8,456 nucleotides of DNA, from the NCBI GenBank assembly GCA_020429495.1, contig JAGQLJ010000095.1:1-8456 (forward strand), read 5' to 3'. The DNA is from Candidatus Dojkabacteria bacterium. Its GTDB lineage: Bacteria; Patescibacteriota; Dojkabacteria; J137. Made by a program: the position numbers and the translations under genes. This document shows positions 1 through 6,420 of the stretch, piece after piece (positions within the stretch are counted from its first letter, which is position 1; every line of letters begins with the position of its first letter). A model generated the notes under the pieces. It was not told the DNA's origin. It saw only the letters and a list, made by a program, of their open reading frames with translations, and searched no databases.

Positions 1-26
1 AAGGACAGGTCGCGACCTGTCCTTAC
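1..26. repeat. REP-like perfect palindrome, cut by window edge
   Basis: Bases 1-24 form a perfect 24-bp palindrome (AAGGACAGGTCG and its exact reverse complement). They are followed by AC, so the full unit probably starts with GT just outside the window, giving GTAAGGA...TCCTTAC. It is more GC-rich than its surroundings. Its ends match those of the second palindrome at 39-66 while the core differs, as expected for members of one repeat family. Short GTAG/GTAA-edged palindromes are typical substrates of REP-associated tyrosine transposases (RAYT), but no such transposase is in the window. It is not a canonical terminator: the nearest T run (33-38) lies 8 bases beyond the stem. Confidence 0.7.
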
Positions 27-38
27 TACACGTTTTTT

Positions 39-66
39 GTAAGGAACAATAATTATTGTTCCTTAC
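39..66. repeat. REP-like perfect palindrome downstream of groL
   Basis: A 28-bp perfect palindrome with half-site GTAAGGAACAATAA lies 8 bp past the groL stop. It shares the GTAAGGA/TCCTTAC edges with the palindrome at the window start, but has an AT-rich core instead of a GC-rich one. In groL mRNA it would fold into a stem with almost no loop. No U tract follows on the minus strand, so intrinsic termination is doubtful. 3'-end protection of the groESL transcript is possible. Confidence 0.7.
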
Positions 67-74
67 TGATAACC

Positions 75-1703
75 TTACATCATTCCACCCATTCCCATTC
101 CTCCTCCAGGCATTGCAGGCATATCGTCTTTGTCTGATGGAATCTCTGTAACAACTGCCTCAGTTGTAAGCAGAAGCATTGCAACACTTGCTGCGTTTTG
201 AAGCGCAGATCTTGTTACTTTTACAGGATCAATAATTCCTTCTTTAATCATATCTACTACTTTTCCAGCTCTTGCATCAAATCCTTTTCCACCTGCCATT
301 TCTTTTATATATGATGCTGCTTCAACTCCAGCATTATCCATAATTTGTCTAAATGGAGCTTCTAGAGCATTCCTTAGAATCTTTACTCCAACTTCTTCCT
401 CATCAGAGTCTACCTTAACCTTATCTAGAGCTTTTACTGCGTTTAGTAGTGCAACACCTCCACCTGCTACAACTCCTTCTTCAATTGCAGCTCTAGTCGC
501 TTGCAATGCATCATCAATTCTATCTTTCTTTTCTTTTTGTTCTACTTCTGATGCAGCACCAACTTCAAGTACTGCTACTCCACCTGTTAGCTTAGCTAAT
601 CTTTCTTGTAGTTTTTCTTTATCATAATCTGAATTTGTGTTTGCAATTTCTGTCTCAATTTCAGCAATTCTAGCTTTAATCATTTTAGAATCGCCAGCTC
701 CATTAATAATTACAGTCTCATCTTTTGTAACTTTTACTTTATCAGCCTTTCCAAATTCTTCTGGCATTGTATCTTCAATTTTTTTTCCTAGATCATCTGT
801 AATTAAAGTTCCACCAGTTAGCACTGCAATATCTTGTAGCATTGCTTTTCTTCTATCTGCAAATGCAGGTGCTTTAACAGCAACTACGTTTAAGTGACCT
901 TTTAGTTTATTGATAATTAGATTTGCAAGTGCATCACCATCAACATCTTCAGCAATAATTACAATATCTCTTGCTCTTGCAGTAACAACTCTTTCTAGTG
1001 CCTCAAATAATTCTTTTGCAGCTGAAAGTTTTTTATCTGTAATTAGAATTACAGGCTTTTCTACTTCTACTGTTTGGTCTTCTGAACCTGCAGCAAAGTA
1101 TGGAGAAATATATCCTTTATCAAATTGCATTCCTTCAACAAACTTTTCAACTAAACCAAATGTTTGACCATCTTCTACAGTAACAACTCCTTGGCTACCA
1201 ACCTTATCTATAATTGAAGCTAAAATTTCTCCAATTTCTTCATCTCCATTTGCAGAAATTGTTGCTACTCTTTTATAGTCTTCTTTTCCTTTTACTTGTT
1301 TTGCTGAATCTAATAATGCTTTAACAACTGTCTCAACACCTTTTTCAATTCCTTTTCGAATTGCCATTGGGTTTGCACCTGCAGTTACGTTTTTAAATCC
1401 TTCTCTAATAATTGCTTGTGTTAGAACAACAGCAGTTGTTGTTCCATCTCCAGCTACATCTGCAGCTTTGCTTGCAGCTTCAACAACAATCTTTGCACCT
1501 AAGTTCTCAAGCTTGTCTTCAAGCTCAATTTCTTTAGCAATTGAAACGCCATCTTTAGTAATGTGTGGAACTCCGTAAGATTTTTCTATTGCAACATTTC
1601 GCCCCTTTGGGCCAAGTGTTACTTTTACTGCATTAGCTAGCTTATCAACACCAACTTGCATTTTTTTTCTTGCTTCTTCGTTGTAAGTTATTTGCTTTGC
1701 CAT
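75..1703 (-). CDS. groL: Chaperonin GroEL (Hsp60, 60 kDa subunit)
   Basis: This 542-residue protein is the large subunit of the cytosolic double-ring chaperonin, which encloses non-native proteins and folds them in an ATP-driven cycle with GroES. Length and sequence fit the family end to end. The N-terminal equatorial domain has the nucleotide-binding TLGPKG (29-34), the conserved Asp51 in TKDGVS, and GDGTTT (85-90). The C terminus is the classic Gly/Met tail ending GGGMGMGGMM. The ATG at 1701-1703 is the only sensible start, since the protein begins MAKQITYNEEAR as in other GroELs. No Shine-Dalgarno sequence precedes it. The 104 bases between it and the groS stop are low-complexity heptads. 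It is the second gene of groS-groL and is probably expressed only from the CIRCE-type promoter ahead of groS. No residue looks abnormal. Certain identification. Confidence 0.98.
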   Translation of the reverse strand: MAKQITYNEEARKKMQVGVDKLANAVKVTLGPKGRNVAIEKSYGVPHITKDGVSIAKEIELEDKLENLGAKIVVEAASKAADVAGDGTTTAVVLTQAIIREGFKNVTAGANPMAIRKGIEKGVETVVKALLDSAKQVKGKEDYKRVATISANGDEEIGEILASIIDKVGSQGVVTVEDGQTFGLVEKFVEGMQFDKGYISPYFAAGSEDQTVEVEKPVILITDKKLSAAKELFEALERVVTARARDIVIIAEDVDGDALANLIINKLKGHLNVVAVKAPAFADRRKAMLQDIAVLTGGTLITDDLGKKIEDTMPEEFGKADKVKVTKDETVIINGAGDSKMIKARIAEIETEIANTNSDYDKEKLQERLAKLTGGVAVLEVGAASEVEQKEKKDRIDDALQATRAAIEEGVVAGGGVALLNAVKALDKVKVDSDEEEVGVKILRNALEAPFRQIMDNAGVEAASYIKEMAGGKGFDARAGKVVDMIKEGIIDPVKVTRSALQNAASVAMLLLTTEAVVTEIPSDKDDMPAMPGGGMGMGGMM

Positions 1704-1808
1704 AAATTAAAATTAAAAGTTAAAAGTAAAAAATTAAAAATGAAATTCAAAAATCAAAATTTTTATTTTTTATCTGTATTTTTGACTTTTGAGTTTTTAT
1801 TTTTGATT
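1704..1808. repeat. Degenerate heptanucleotide array between groS and groL
   Basis: The spacer divides exactly into 15 seven-base units. Bases 1704-1759 (plus strand) are A-rich: aattaaa, agttaaa, agtaaaa, aattaaa, aatgaaa, ttcaaaa, atcaaaa. Bases 1760-1808 are T-rich: tttttat twice, ctgtatt, tttgact, tttgagt, ttttatt, tttgatt. The switch from A to T falls on a unit boundary, so the two halves face each other. Within it, 1747-1759 and 1780-1792 pair at 12 of 13 positions with a 20-base loop. It fills the gap between the groL start codon and the groS stop codon. It could shape mRNA folding or processing between the two cistrons, or be a spreading simple repeat. No promoter is apparent in it. 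Confidence 0.65.
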
Positions 1809-2110
1809 TAATTAAATACACCCAAAATATCAGACTCCTTCATAATCAAATACTCTTCTCCATCAATTTCAACTTCTTCTGGAGAATATTTTTTAAACAT
1901 AACTTCATCACCCACACTCACGTTAAATGCAATCTTCTTTCCTGACTCATCAATAGCACCTGTTCCAAGAGCCACTACTTTTCCCTTTTGTGGTCTTTCT
2001 CCTTTTGTTGAAGTTTGGACAATTAGTCCTGACTTTGTTGTTTCGCTTACTTCTTCTGGTTTAACAAGAATATTTCCGCCTATTGGCTTAATGTTAATTT
2101 TTGCAGCCAT
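1808..2110 (-). CDS. groS: Co-chaperonin GroES (Hsp10)
   Basis: This 100-residue protein is the heptameric lid that caps the GroEL folding chamber. Family features are the N-terminal strand IKPIGGNILVKP (7-18), a mobile loop around residues 19-36 with the GroEL-contacting hydrophobic triplet in GLIV (28-31), then GKVVALGTG, and the C-terminal GEEYLIMKESDILGV. Length is normal for bacterial GroES. The start is the ATG at 2108-2110, giving MAAKINIKPIGG. No Shine-Dalgarno sequence precedes it; the leader is AT-rich with three A-rich heptads (2112-2132). It is the first gene of groS-groL, directly behind an extended -10 promoter and a CIRCE-like operator, so heat-shock control by HrcA is likely. 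The stop is TAA. Confidence 0.97.
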   Translation of the reverse strand: MAAKINIKPIGGNILVKPEEVSETTKSGLIVQTSTKGERPQKGKVVALGTGAIDESGKKIAFNVSVGDEVMFKKYSPEEVEIDGEEYLIMKESDILGVFN

Positions 2111-2132
2111 GCTTAAAAATTAAAATGTAAAA

Positions 2133-2159
2133 TTAGCAGTAATTGTTTTTGACTGCTAA
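2133..2159 (-). promoter_or_regulatory. CIRCE-like HrcA operator of groSL
   Basis: On the plus strand the site reads TTAGCAGTA, nine bases, then GACTGCTAA. This is exactly the 9-9-9 layout of CIRCE (TTAGCACTC-N9-GAGTGCTAA). Eight of nine arm positions pair. Both arms carry the same change at the seventh position (C to G in one arm, its complement in the other), so symmetry is kept while the consensus is altered. It sits immediately downstream of the -10 box, over the expected transcription start, and upstream of groS. That is where HrcA binds in other bacteria. The hrcA gene itself is not in the window. Confidence 0.82.
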
Positions 2160-2189
2160 ATCTTAGCAAGTGTCGGGGAAAAATGTCAA
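2160..2189 (-). promoter_or_regulatory. groSL promoter, sigma70-type with extended -10
   Basis: Reading the minus strand, a perfect -35 TTGACA (2184-2189) is followed by an 18-base spacer and TAAGAT (2160-2165). TGC directly before TAAGAT gives an extended -10. The expected start point, around 2152-2154, falls inside the CIRCE-like operator. The groS leader would be about 40 bases. This is the strongest promoter in the window and fits a housekeeping-sigma, repressor-controlled heat-shock operon. Confidence 0.8.
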
Positions 2190-2222
2190 TAACTATAGAC
2201 AGTAAAAGCTTACCCTATTTAC

Positions 2223-4298
2223 TTATTTTACTATCAGAGTAATTTTACTTACTGATCTAGGAACATACTGTAGTGCGCTAGGCATAACAGATGGGAAGTA
2301 TTTTAGTGTTGATGATTTAATAACATCATAAGAATCAATTATTCTTTGTGCTTCGCTAACTGTTTTACCTTTTATCTGATCTTTGAGAGCTTCTTTATCA
2401 ATAGGTGCAACAATATTTCCTTCTGCATAAATTGTTATATAAATTCCATTACTATTCTCAAGATAGTTTTTATAGCTAACATCTGTAATACTTCCAAGAT
2501 CTTTATCTGCAGCATCTTCGTTATCAGATTTAATTACTGCTTCAATAATTTCTTGCAAATCTTTTTCTCTAACCATAACTCCTGTTGCCTTTCCAATCAT
2601 TGTTAAATCAAAAATATATTCATCTCCAGACTTTGTTGCCTCTTCACCAACTTCAGGATTTGAAGAAACTTCTACTTCTTCGTATTCAACACTTTCTTCT
2701 AAAAGAATAAATCCTTCAGGAACAGCACCTTTTAAATCTTCTATTGCCTGATCTTCAATATCTTCTTTTAGCTGATCTTTTGCATCATCAAAATTTTCTT
2801 CTGAAACAGAAACATATTCTTCTGTTGTTCCGCCAGAAAAATCACCTTCTCTTTTTATATCTTGTGAACTTAGTGCATCAATTCCTTCAATACTAAAACC
2901 ACTGTCTGGCTCAGAATCTGCAACATTATAGTTTTCTCCAAAGCTAACTGCTTTTACTCTTACATTGTCAGTTCTACTAGGATTTATAGAAAGATCAGAT
3001 GCTTCTGTTGCTGCTGGAAGCACAGTTTCTTCAACAATTTCATAAGCCAAGCCTGATCTAATACTTGTAATTTTTGTTTCTGCAGGAATTGTAATTTCTT
3101 GTTTTGATTTATTAAAAATATACACTGCACCTGTTGCCTTATCTCCTCTCTTTCCTTCTCCATCAGCAGTTGATGTAATTGAAGTACTAACTTCTTTAGA
3201 TTCTAATGGTTTTCCAGGAATTACCAATCCTTCTAAATCAACTGAGCTAATTCCATCCTCTGTATCAATTTCAACAGTCTCTTCGGCAACAACACTTTCA
3301 GACTCTAAACTTATCTCAACTTTTATTGAAGCAAAATGGAATATTGTTAGATAAGATATTAGTAAAACAAATGCAACTGCAATTATACCTAGAACAACTC
3401 CTCTTCTCTGATACCATTTTGTCATTACTATACTCTGGTCATCATCCATTCTGTCTTCTGGACGTAATGTTTTCTTAGATGGACCAAAAATTGACTCCAT
3501 AAAAGACGCAAAAGCTCCTTTTTTAGGAGTAAGCTTTGTTACATCTCTTCCAGCAAACTTTTTATTGCTAAAAGAACTTGTGTCAATTGTTCTATCATTC
3601 ATAATCTCATCGTTATCTATAGAATATAGTGTATCATCTTTATCATCGCCTTTTAAGTTCTCTACATCAGAGCCACTGTATATCTTTATTCCACCAATAT
3701 CTTTAACCTTTTCTTCAACTTTTGGCTGTTCCTCTTTTTGAGCAACATTATTATACGATATTTCTTCTTTTTTACCAGCCTCGTCTTCTTTTGTATATTT
3801 TTCATCTGAATCTTGTTTCTCTTTTGATAGCGATACATCTTCACTTGATAAATTAATTTCAAATGATTCTGAAGTATCATCATCTAATTCTTCTTTGATC
3901 TCTTTTTTTGGCTTCTTTTCTTCAGGTTGTTCTCCTTTTATATTTTTCAGCAGCTCATCTTTTTTGTGATTTATTGAAGACTGTGCAGCATAAACTTTAT
4001 TATTTGCAATTTCCCAAAGGTCTGCAGTTATTTGACTAACTTTTTGAACAACAATAAAACCTATTTTTTGTGCAATTTTTGTTCCGTATTCATCTTCAGT
4101 AACTATTATTACAACTTTTTCTGCCTTAATTACTCTTCTATAAAGTATTTTTATACTCAAATTACTTGTGAATAAAACTGAGGAACTTGGAACAATTACA
4201 ATAAAATGCTCTTTAGGTGAATTTACTATCCGATCAGAAAGAAATGAAATTTCTTCATTAGGATCGACAAATATTTTTTCTGCAACTAAAGATGCCAT
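2223..4298 (-). CDS. Single-pass membrane protein with baseplate-J-like domain
   Basis: This 691-residue protein is probably an inner-membrane scaffold of a pilus-like or envelope machine. In order it has: an alpha/beta, Rossmann-like cytoplasmic domain (about 1-110, strands HFIVIVP and KVVIIVTED); a long charged, Lys/Glu/Asp-rich disordered linker (about 111-290); one transmembrane helix (about 301-321) preceded by the basic KWYQRRG; then an extracytoplasmic part. Residues about 385-525 resemble the baseplate J/gp47-like proteins of Patescibacteria (TGAVYIFNKSKQEITIPAET, GENYNVA, the FSGGTTEEYVSVSEENF region). The C-terminal module (about 640-691) has GKTVSEAQRIID and a final beta strand. 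There is no signal peptide, so topology is probably N-in. The ATG lies 2 bp after the stop of the PilM-like gene, so translation is likely coupled; no Shine-Dalgarno is visible. The family resemblance is from memory of the sequence pattern; the role is inferred from the partner. Confidence 0.75.
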   Translation of the reverse strand: MASLVAEKIFVDPNEEISFLSDRIVNSPKEHFIVIVPSSSVLFTSNLSIKILYRRVIKAEKVVIIVTEDEYGTKIAQKIGFIVVQKVSQITADLWEIANNKVYAAQSSINHKKDELLKNIKGEQPEEKKPKKEIKEELDDDTSESFEINLSSEDVSLSKEKQDSDEKYTKEDEAGKKEEISYNNVAQKEEQPKVEEKVKDIGGIKIYSGSDVENLKGDDKDDTLYSIDNDEIMNDRTIDTSSFSNKKFAGRDVTKLTPKKGAFASFMESIFGPSKKTLRPEDRMDDDQSIVMTKWYQRRGVVLGIIAVAFVLLISYLTIFHFASIKVEISLESESVVAEETVEIDTEDGISSVDLEGLVIPGKPLESKEVSTSITSTADGEGKRGDKATGAVYIFNKSKQEITIPAETKITSIRSGLAYEIVEETVLPAATEASDLSINPSRTDNVRVKAVSFGENYNVADSEPDSGFSIEGIDALSSQDIKREGDFSGGTTEEYVSVSEENFDDAKDQLKEDIEDQAIEDLKGAVPEGFILLEESVEYEEVEVSSNPEVGEEATKSGDEYIFDLTMIGKATGVMVREKDLQEIIEAVIKSDNEDAADKDLGSITDVSYKNYLENSNGIYITIYAEGNIVAPIDKEALKDQIKGKTVSEAQRIIDSYDVIKSSTLKYFPSVMPSALQYVPRSVSKITLIVK

Positions 4299-4300
4299 AG

Positions 4301-5512
4301 TTATAGTAATGTTCTAGTTAAAGCTAAAGGTGTTACTGCTATTTGATCATTTATACTTCTGGTCAAGTCATTTACATCATCAATTTTATTTGGGAATAAA
4401 AAGCTTACTTTTGGATGTTTTTGGAAATTCAATCTCTGTATCCATGGATACTCCATTAAACCTTCCATAATCTCTGGCAAAAGGGCTCCTCCTCCACAAA
4501 TAAATATTCTATCTGGAAAAGTTTCTACTTCATCAAACTCTTCTAAAGCAAGCTCAACCCCAAGCAACCACGCCTCAATATCACTCTTTATTGCTGATTT
4601 AATTTCTTTCTTTTGATATTCATCAATGCTTCCTTCTGTATAAGAAATCTTTAGTTTTTCTGCCTCTTCGTATGTTAACTGCAGTGTGTTTTGAATTCTT
4701 TTTGTAAATACTCTTCCACCAATTGCAAAGATTTTAATTCCTTGAATATCTCCATTTTTTACAACTGAAATATCAGTTGTTCCTGAACCCACATCAATAA
4801 AAATTCCTCCGTCTCTTGCATCTGCAAAATTATTGAATGCATCTGAAAGTGCATAAGGCTCAACAACAATTTTTTCTACAGTAAGTTTTAGCTGAGAAAC
4901 AATGTGCTCAATAGAATTAAGTTGTATTCTTGGAGCAAATGATGAAAAGACTCTATAAGTAATTTCTGTTCCAGAAAGCCCTACAGGATTTCCAACCTTA
5001 ACTCCATCAATTGAAATACTATTCACTTCAGTATCAATTTCTTCTAATTGTGCAGAACTTATTCCATGTTCTTCTTCAATCTCTTCTTGTATTGAATCAA
5101 ATGAATATTCTTTTACTTTTGCCACAACCTGATTTATTTCTTTTTCTGTAATTAGCTCTGTTGGTTCATCTCTATCAACATTCACAACAATTGGTACACC
5201 ACTAACAAGCTCGCCTGCAATTCCAACTACAGCAGATTTTGGTAAGCTTATATCACTAAATTTCTTTTCTGCATGGCCAATTGTAAGCCCAATTGCAGTA
5301 TCTAGTGCTTCAAGCACATCGTCAGTATCTATAATTAAGGCTTTATTCATTGAAAAAGGTTTTTGTGGAACCACTGCATAGCCCAGAACCTCTACTGACT
5401 TATCTTTAAGTCTAAATAGTACTGTCTTTATATTCTCGGTTCCAATATCTAGTGCAAGATATGTTGAATTCTTTTTCGTAGTCTCTTATTTTTTCTTTGA
5501 GAGTCCAAACAC
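4301..5512 (-). CDS. PilM/FtsA-like actin-fold ATPase with in-frame TAA at codon 9
   Basis: This is a cytoplasmic actin-fold protein of the PilM/FtsA type, presumed to bind ATP and the cytoplasmic part of the membrane partner encoded next. Reading from GTG at 5510-5512 gives MFGLSKKK, then TAA (5486-5488), then ETTKKNSTYLALDIGTENIK in the same frame. LALDIGTENIK is the phosphate-1 motif. Phosphate-2 is IFIDVGSGTTDISVV (codons for it around 4770-4810) and the adenosine motif is RIFICGGGALLPEI (around 4470-4510). The rest is intact to a TAA 2 bp before the next gene. With the TAA counted, the frame has 403 codons. The only standard start after the TAA is GTG at 5372-5374, which would delete the phosphate-1 loop and yield 357 residues. 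That short form is probably not the real product. Explanations are a nonsense mutation, a consensus error, or non-standard initiation. PilM-like family: confident. N terminus: uncertain. Confidence 0.8.
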
Positions 5513-5671
5513 AACAATAAATTAACTAACATAAGAATACATGAATTAGGTATATAAATACAAACTAAAGAATACAAAAAACAACTTATAAATATCAAAA
5601 ATTATTTATTACAGCAGTCGATTTCTAATTTTCTCTTTTCATGCTATAAACAACTATCAATTTTGATTTTA

Positions 5672-5680
5672 AATATACCA
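5672..5680 (-). promoter_or_regulatory. Weak candidate extended -10 for the PilM-like operon
   Basis: On the minus strand TGGTATATT gives an extended -10 (TG, one base, TATATT) about 160 bases upstream of the GTG at 5512. No good -35 is present; the corresponding position falls in the inverted repeat at 5692-5711. The region is so AT-rich that chance matches are expected. Confidence 0.25.
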
Positions 5681-5691
5681 ATAATAAATGA

Positions 5692-5711
5692 CATTATTGC
5701 TTGCAATAATG
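5692..5711. promoter_or_regulatory. Inverted repeat in divergent intergenic region, possible operator
   Basis: CATTATTGC and GCAATAATG are perfect 9-base arms separated by TT. The repeat lies in the 259-bp gap between the PilM-like gene and the divergent NDT-like/RHH gene, 18 bp upstream of the latter's -35 box and over the -35 position of a weak minus-strand promoter. Its size and symmetry suit a dimeric regulator. The adjacent gene encodes a likely ribbon-helix-helix domain, so it is the obvious candidate binder, but this is inference. It has no T run that would suggest a terminator. Confidence 0.45.
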
Positions 5712-5728
5712 AACACATAATAATATAA

Positions 5729-5757
5729 TTGCTATATAAGAAATACGATAATATACT
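5729..5757 (+). promoter_or_regulatory. Promoter of the NDT-like/RHH gene
   Basis: A -35 TTGCTA (5729-5734), a 17-base spacer and a -10 TATACT (5752-5757) predict a start near 5764, only about 8 bases before the ATG at 5772. The message would therefore be nearly leaderless, consistent with the lack of a Shine-Dalgarno sequence. Confidence 0.6.
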
Positions 5758-5771
5758 TTAACTAGTTTATA

Positions 5772-6353
5772 ATGAAAATATTTGTTTTATACAACAATGA
5801 CTACAGTGAAAAAGATTATGCTTCTTTTTCAAAAGGAATCGACAATTTAAAAAGACTTGGACACAATGTAAAATCTGATCTTGATTTTAGAAGTTCAGTA
5901 AAAAAGGGTGACGAAAAATCTTTCATCAAATATCAAACAAAAGTTGAAAAAGCTATGAGAGATACAGATATTGTTGTTGTTGATGTAACAAATGCTGATG
6001 CAAAAGTAGGATTTGATATTGCATATGCAATTTCTGAGAAGAAAATTGTTCTTGCAATGTATGAAGGAGACACGACCAAAATAGATACTCTACCTCTTCA
6101 AGGTTCTAAAGCAAGAAACCTAAATTTAATTTCATATACTGACAGTAGCATAGTTGAAACACTAAAAGATGCAGTAGACGAAGCAAAGGGTAAGCTTGAT
6201 ACAAAATTCATTCTAATCATTTCTCCAGAAATTGATAGATATCTTGATTGGGCATCTGCTACAAAACGAATGCATAAAGCTCAAATTGTTAGAAATTCTA
6301 TTGAGTCTGTTATAAAGAAAGATAGAGAATATAAAAATTTCCTAAACGGCTAA
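5772..6353 (+). CDS. NDT-like domain protein with C-terminal ribbon-helix-helix
   Basis: This 193-residue protein appears to have two domains. Residues 1-135 look like the nucleoside 2-deoxyribosyltransferase/TIR-like Rossmann fold: first strand MKIFVLYNND, then ADTD-type strand RDTDIVVVDVTNAD (63-76), then VGFDIAYAISEKKIVLAMYEGD (79-100). In true NDT enzymes the stretch like FDIAYA carries the catalytic Glu (WEIG/FELG); here it is Asp82, so activity is doubtful and a nucleotide-sensing role is possible. Residues about 144-190 (FILIISPEIDRYLDWASATK, then the helix of AQIVRNSIESVIKKD) fit the strand-helix-helix of an RHH/CopG DNA-binding domain. It is the only intact plus-strand gene here, divergent from the PilM-like operon, with its own promoter and an inverted repeat upstream. 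Autoregulation is plausible. The domain calls are by pattern, not by search. The stop TAA lies in a 12-bp palindrome (6348-6359) of unclear meaning. Confidence 0.7.
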   Translation: MKIFVLYNNDYSEKDYASFSKGIDNLKRLGHNVKSDLDFRSSVKKGDEKSFIKYQTKVEKAMRDTDIVVVDVTNADAKVGFDIAYAISEKKIVLAMYEGDTTKIDTLPLQGSKARNLNLISYTDSSIVETLKDAVDEAKGKLDTKFILIISPEIDRYLDWASATKRMHKAQIVRNSIESVIKKDREYKNFLNG

Positions 6354-6367
6354 TTAGCCCCTTGATT

Positions 6368-6388
6368 CTAGCCACTAGCTGCTAGAAA
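6368..6388. repeat. Left CTAG heptad repeat of four-helix-bundle cassette
   Basis: There are three seven-base units: CTAGCCA, CTAGCTG, CTAGAAA. Its TAGCCACTAGCT (6369-6380) matches the reverse complement of 6781-6792 at 11 of 12 positions. The broken four-helix-bundle gene is therefore flanked by imperfect inverted repeats. Confidence 0.55.
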
Positions 6389-6390
6389 AT

Positions 6391-6420
6391 TCCCCAATTT
6401 TATTTATTAAGTATTGGGGA
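6391..6420 (-). terminator. Hairpin at four-helix-bundle start, weak minus-strand terminator candidate
   Basis: TCCCCAAT (6391-6398) pairs perfectly with ATTGGGGA (6413-6420) around a 14-base loop. On the minus strand the stem is followed by ATTTTCT, so it might end leftward transcripts coming from the Lon-like gene. The U tract is poor and the loop is large. The right arm reaches the first base of the ATG of the four-helix-bundle gene, so it could also be a cassette-end structure or block that start. Confidence 0.35.

Noticed and set aside
1..38. Intrinsic terminator made of the first palindrome and the T6 run at 33-38
   Set aside because: Eight bases separate the stem from the T run, and no plus-strand gene is visible upstream.
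637..1167. Two plus-strand ORFs of 85-86 codons inside groL
   Set aside because: They are antisense shadows of GroEL, Ser/Ile-rich from reverse-strand codons, with no family resemblance or start signals.
2346..2606. Plus-strand 86-codon ORF, Cys/Phe/Asn-rich
   Set aside because: It is antisense to the 691-aa gene, and its odd composition is explained by the opposite strand's codons.
3686..3883. Minus-strand 65-codon Lys-rich ORF
   Set aside because: It is an out-of-frame reading of the acidic/basic linker of the 691-aa protein.
5465..5500. Programmed frameshift at the A6 tract of the PilM-like leader
   Set aside because: The frame before and after the TAA is the same, so two compensating shifts would be needed. 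A single substitution is more economical.
6354..6419. CRISPR-like repeats or a tRNA between the NDT-like gene and the cassette
   Set aside because: Only short CTAG heptads and one hairpin are present; there is no regular repeat-spacer pattern and no cloverleaf.
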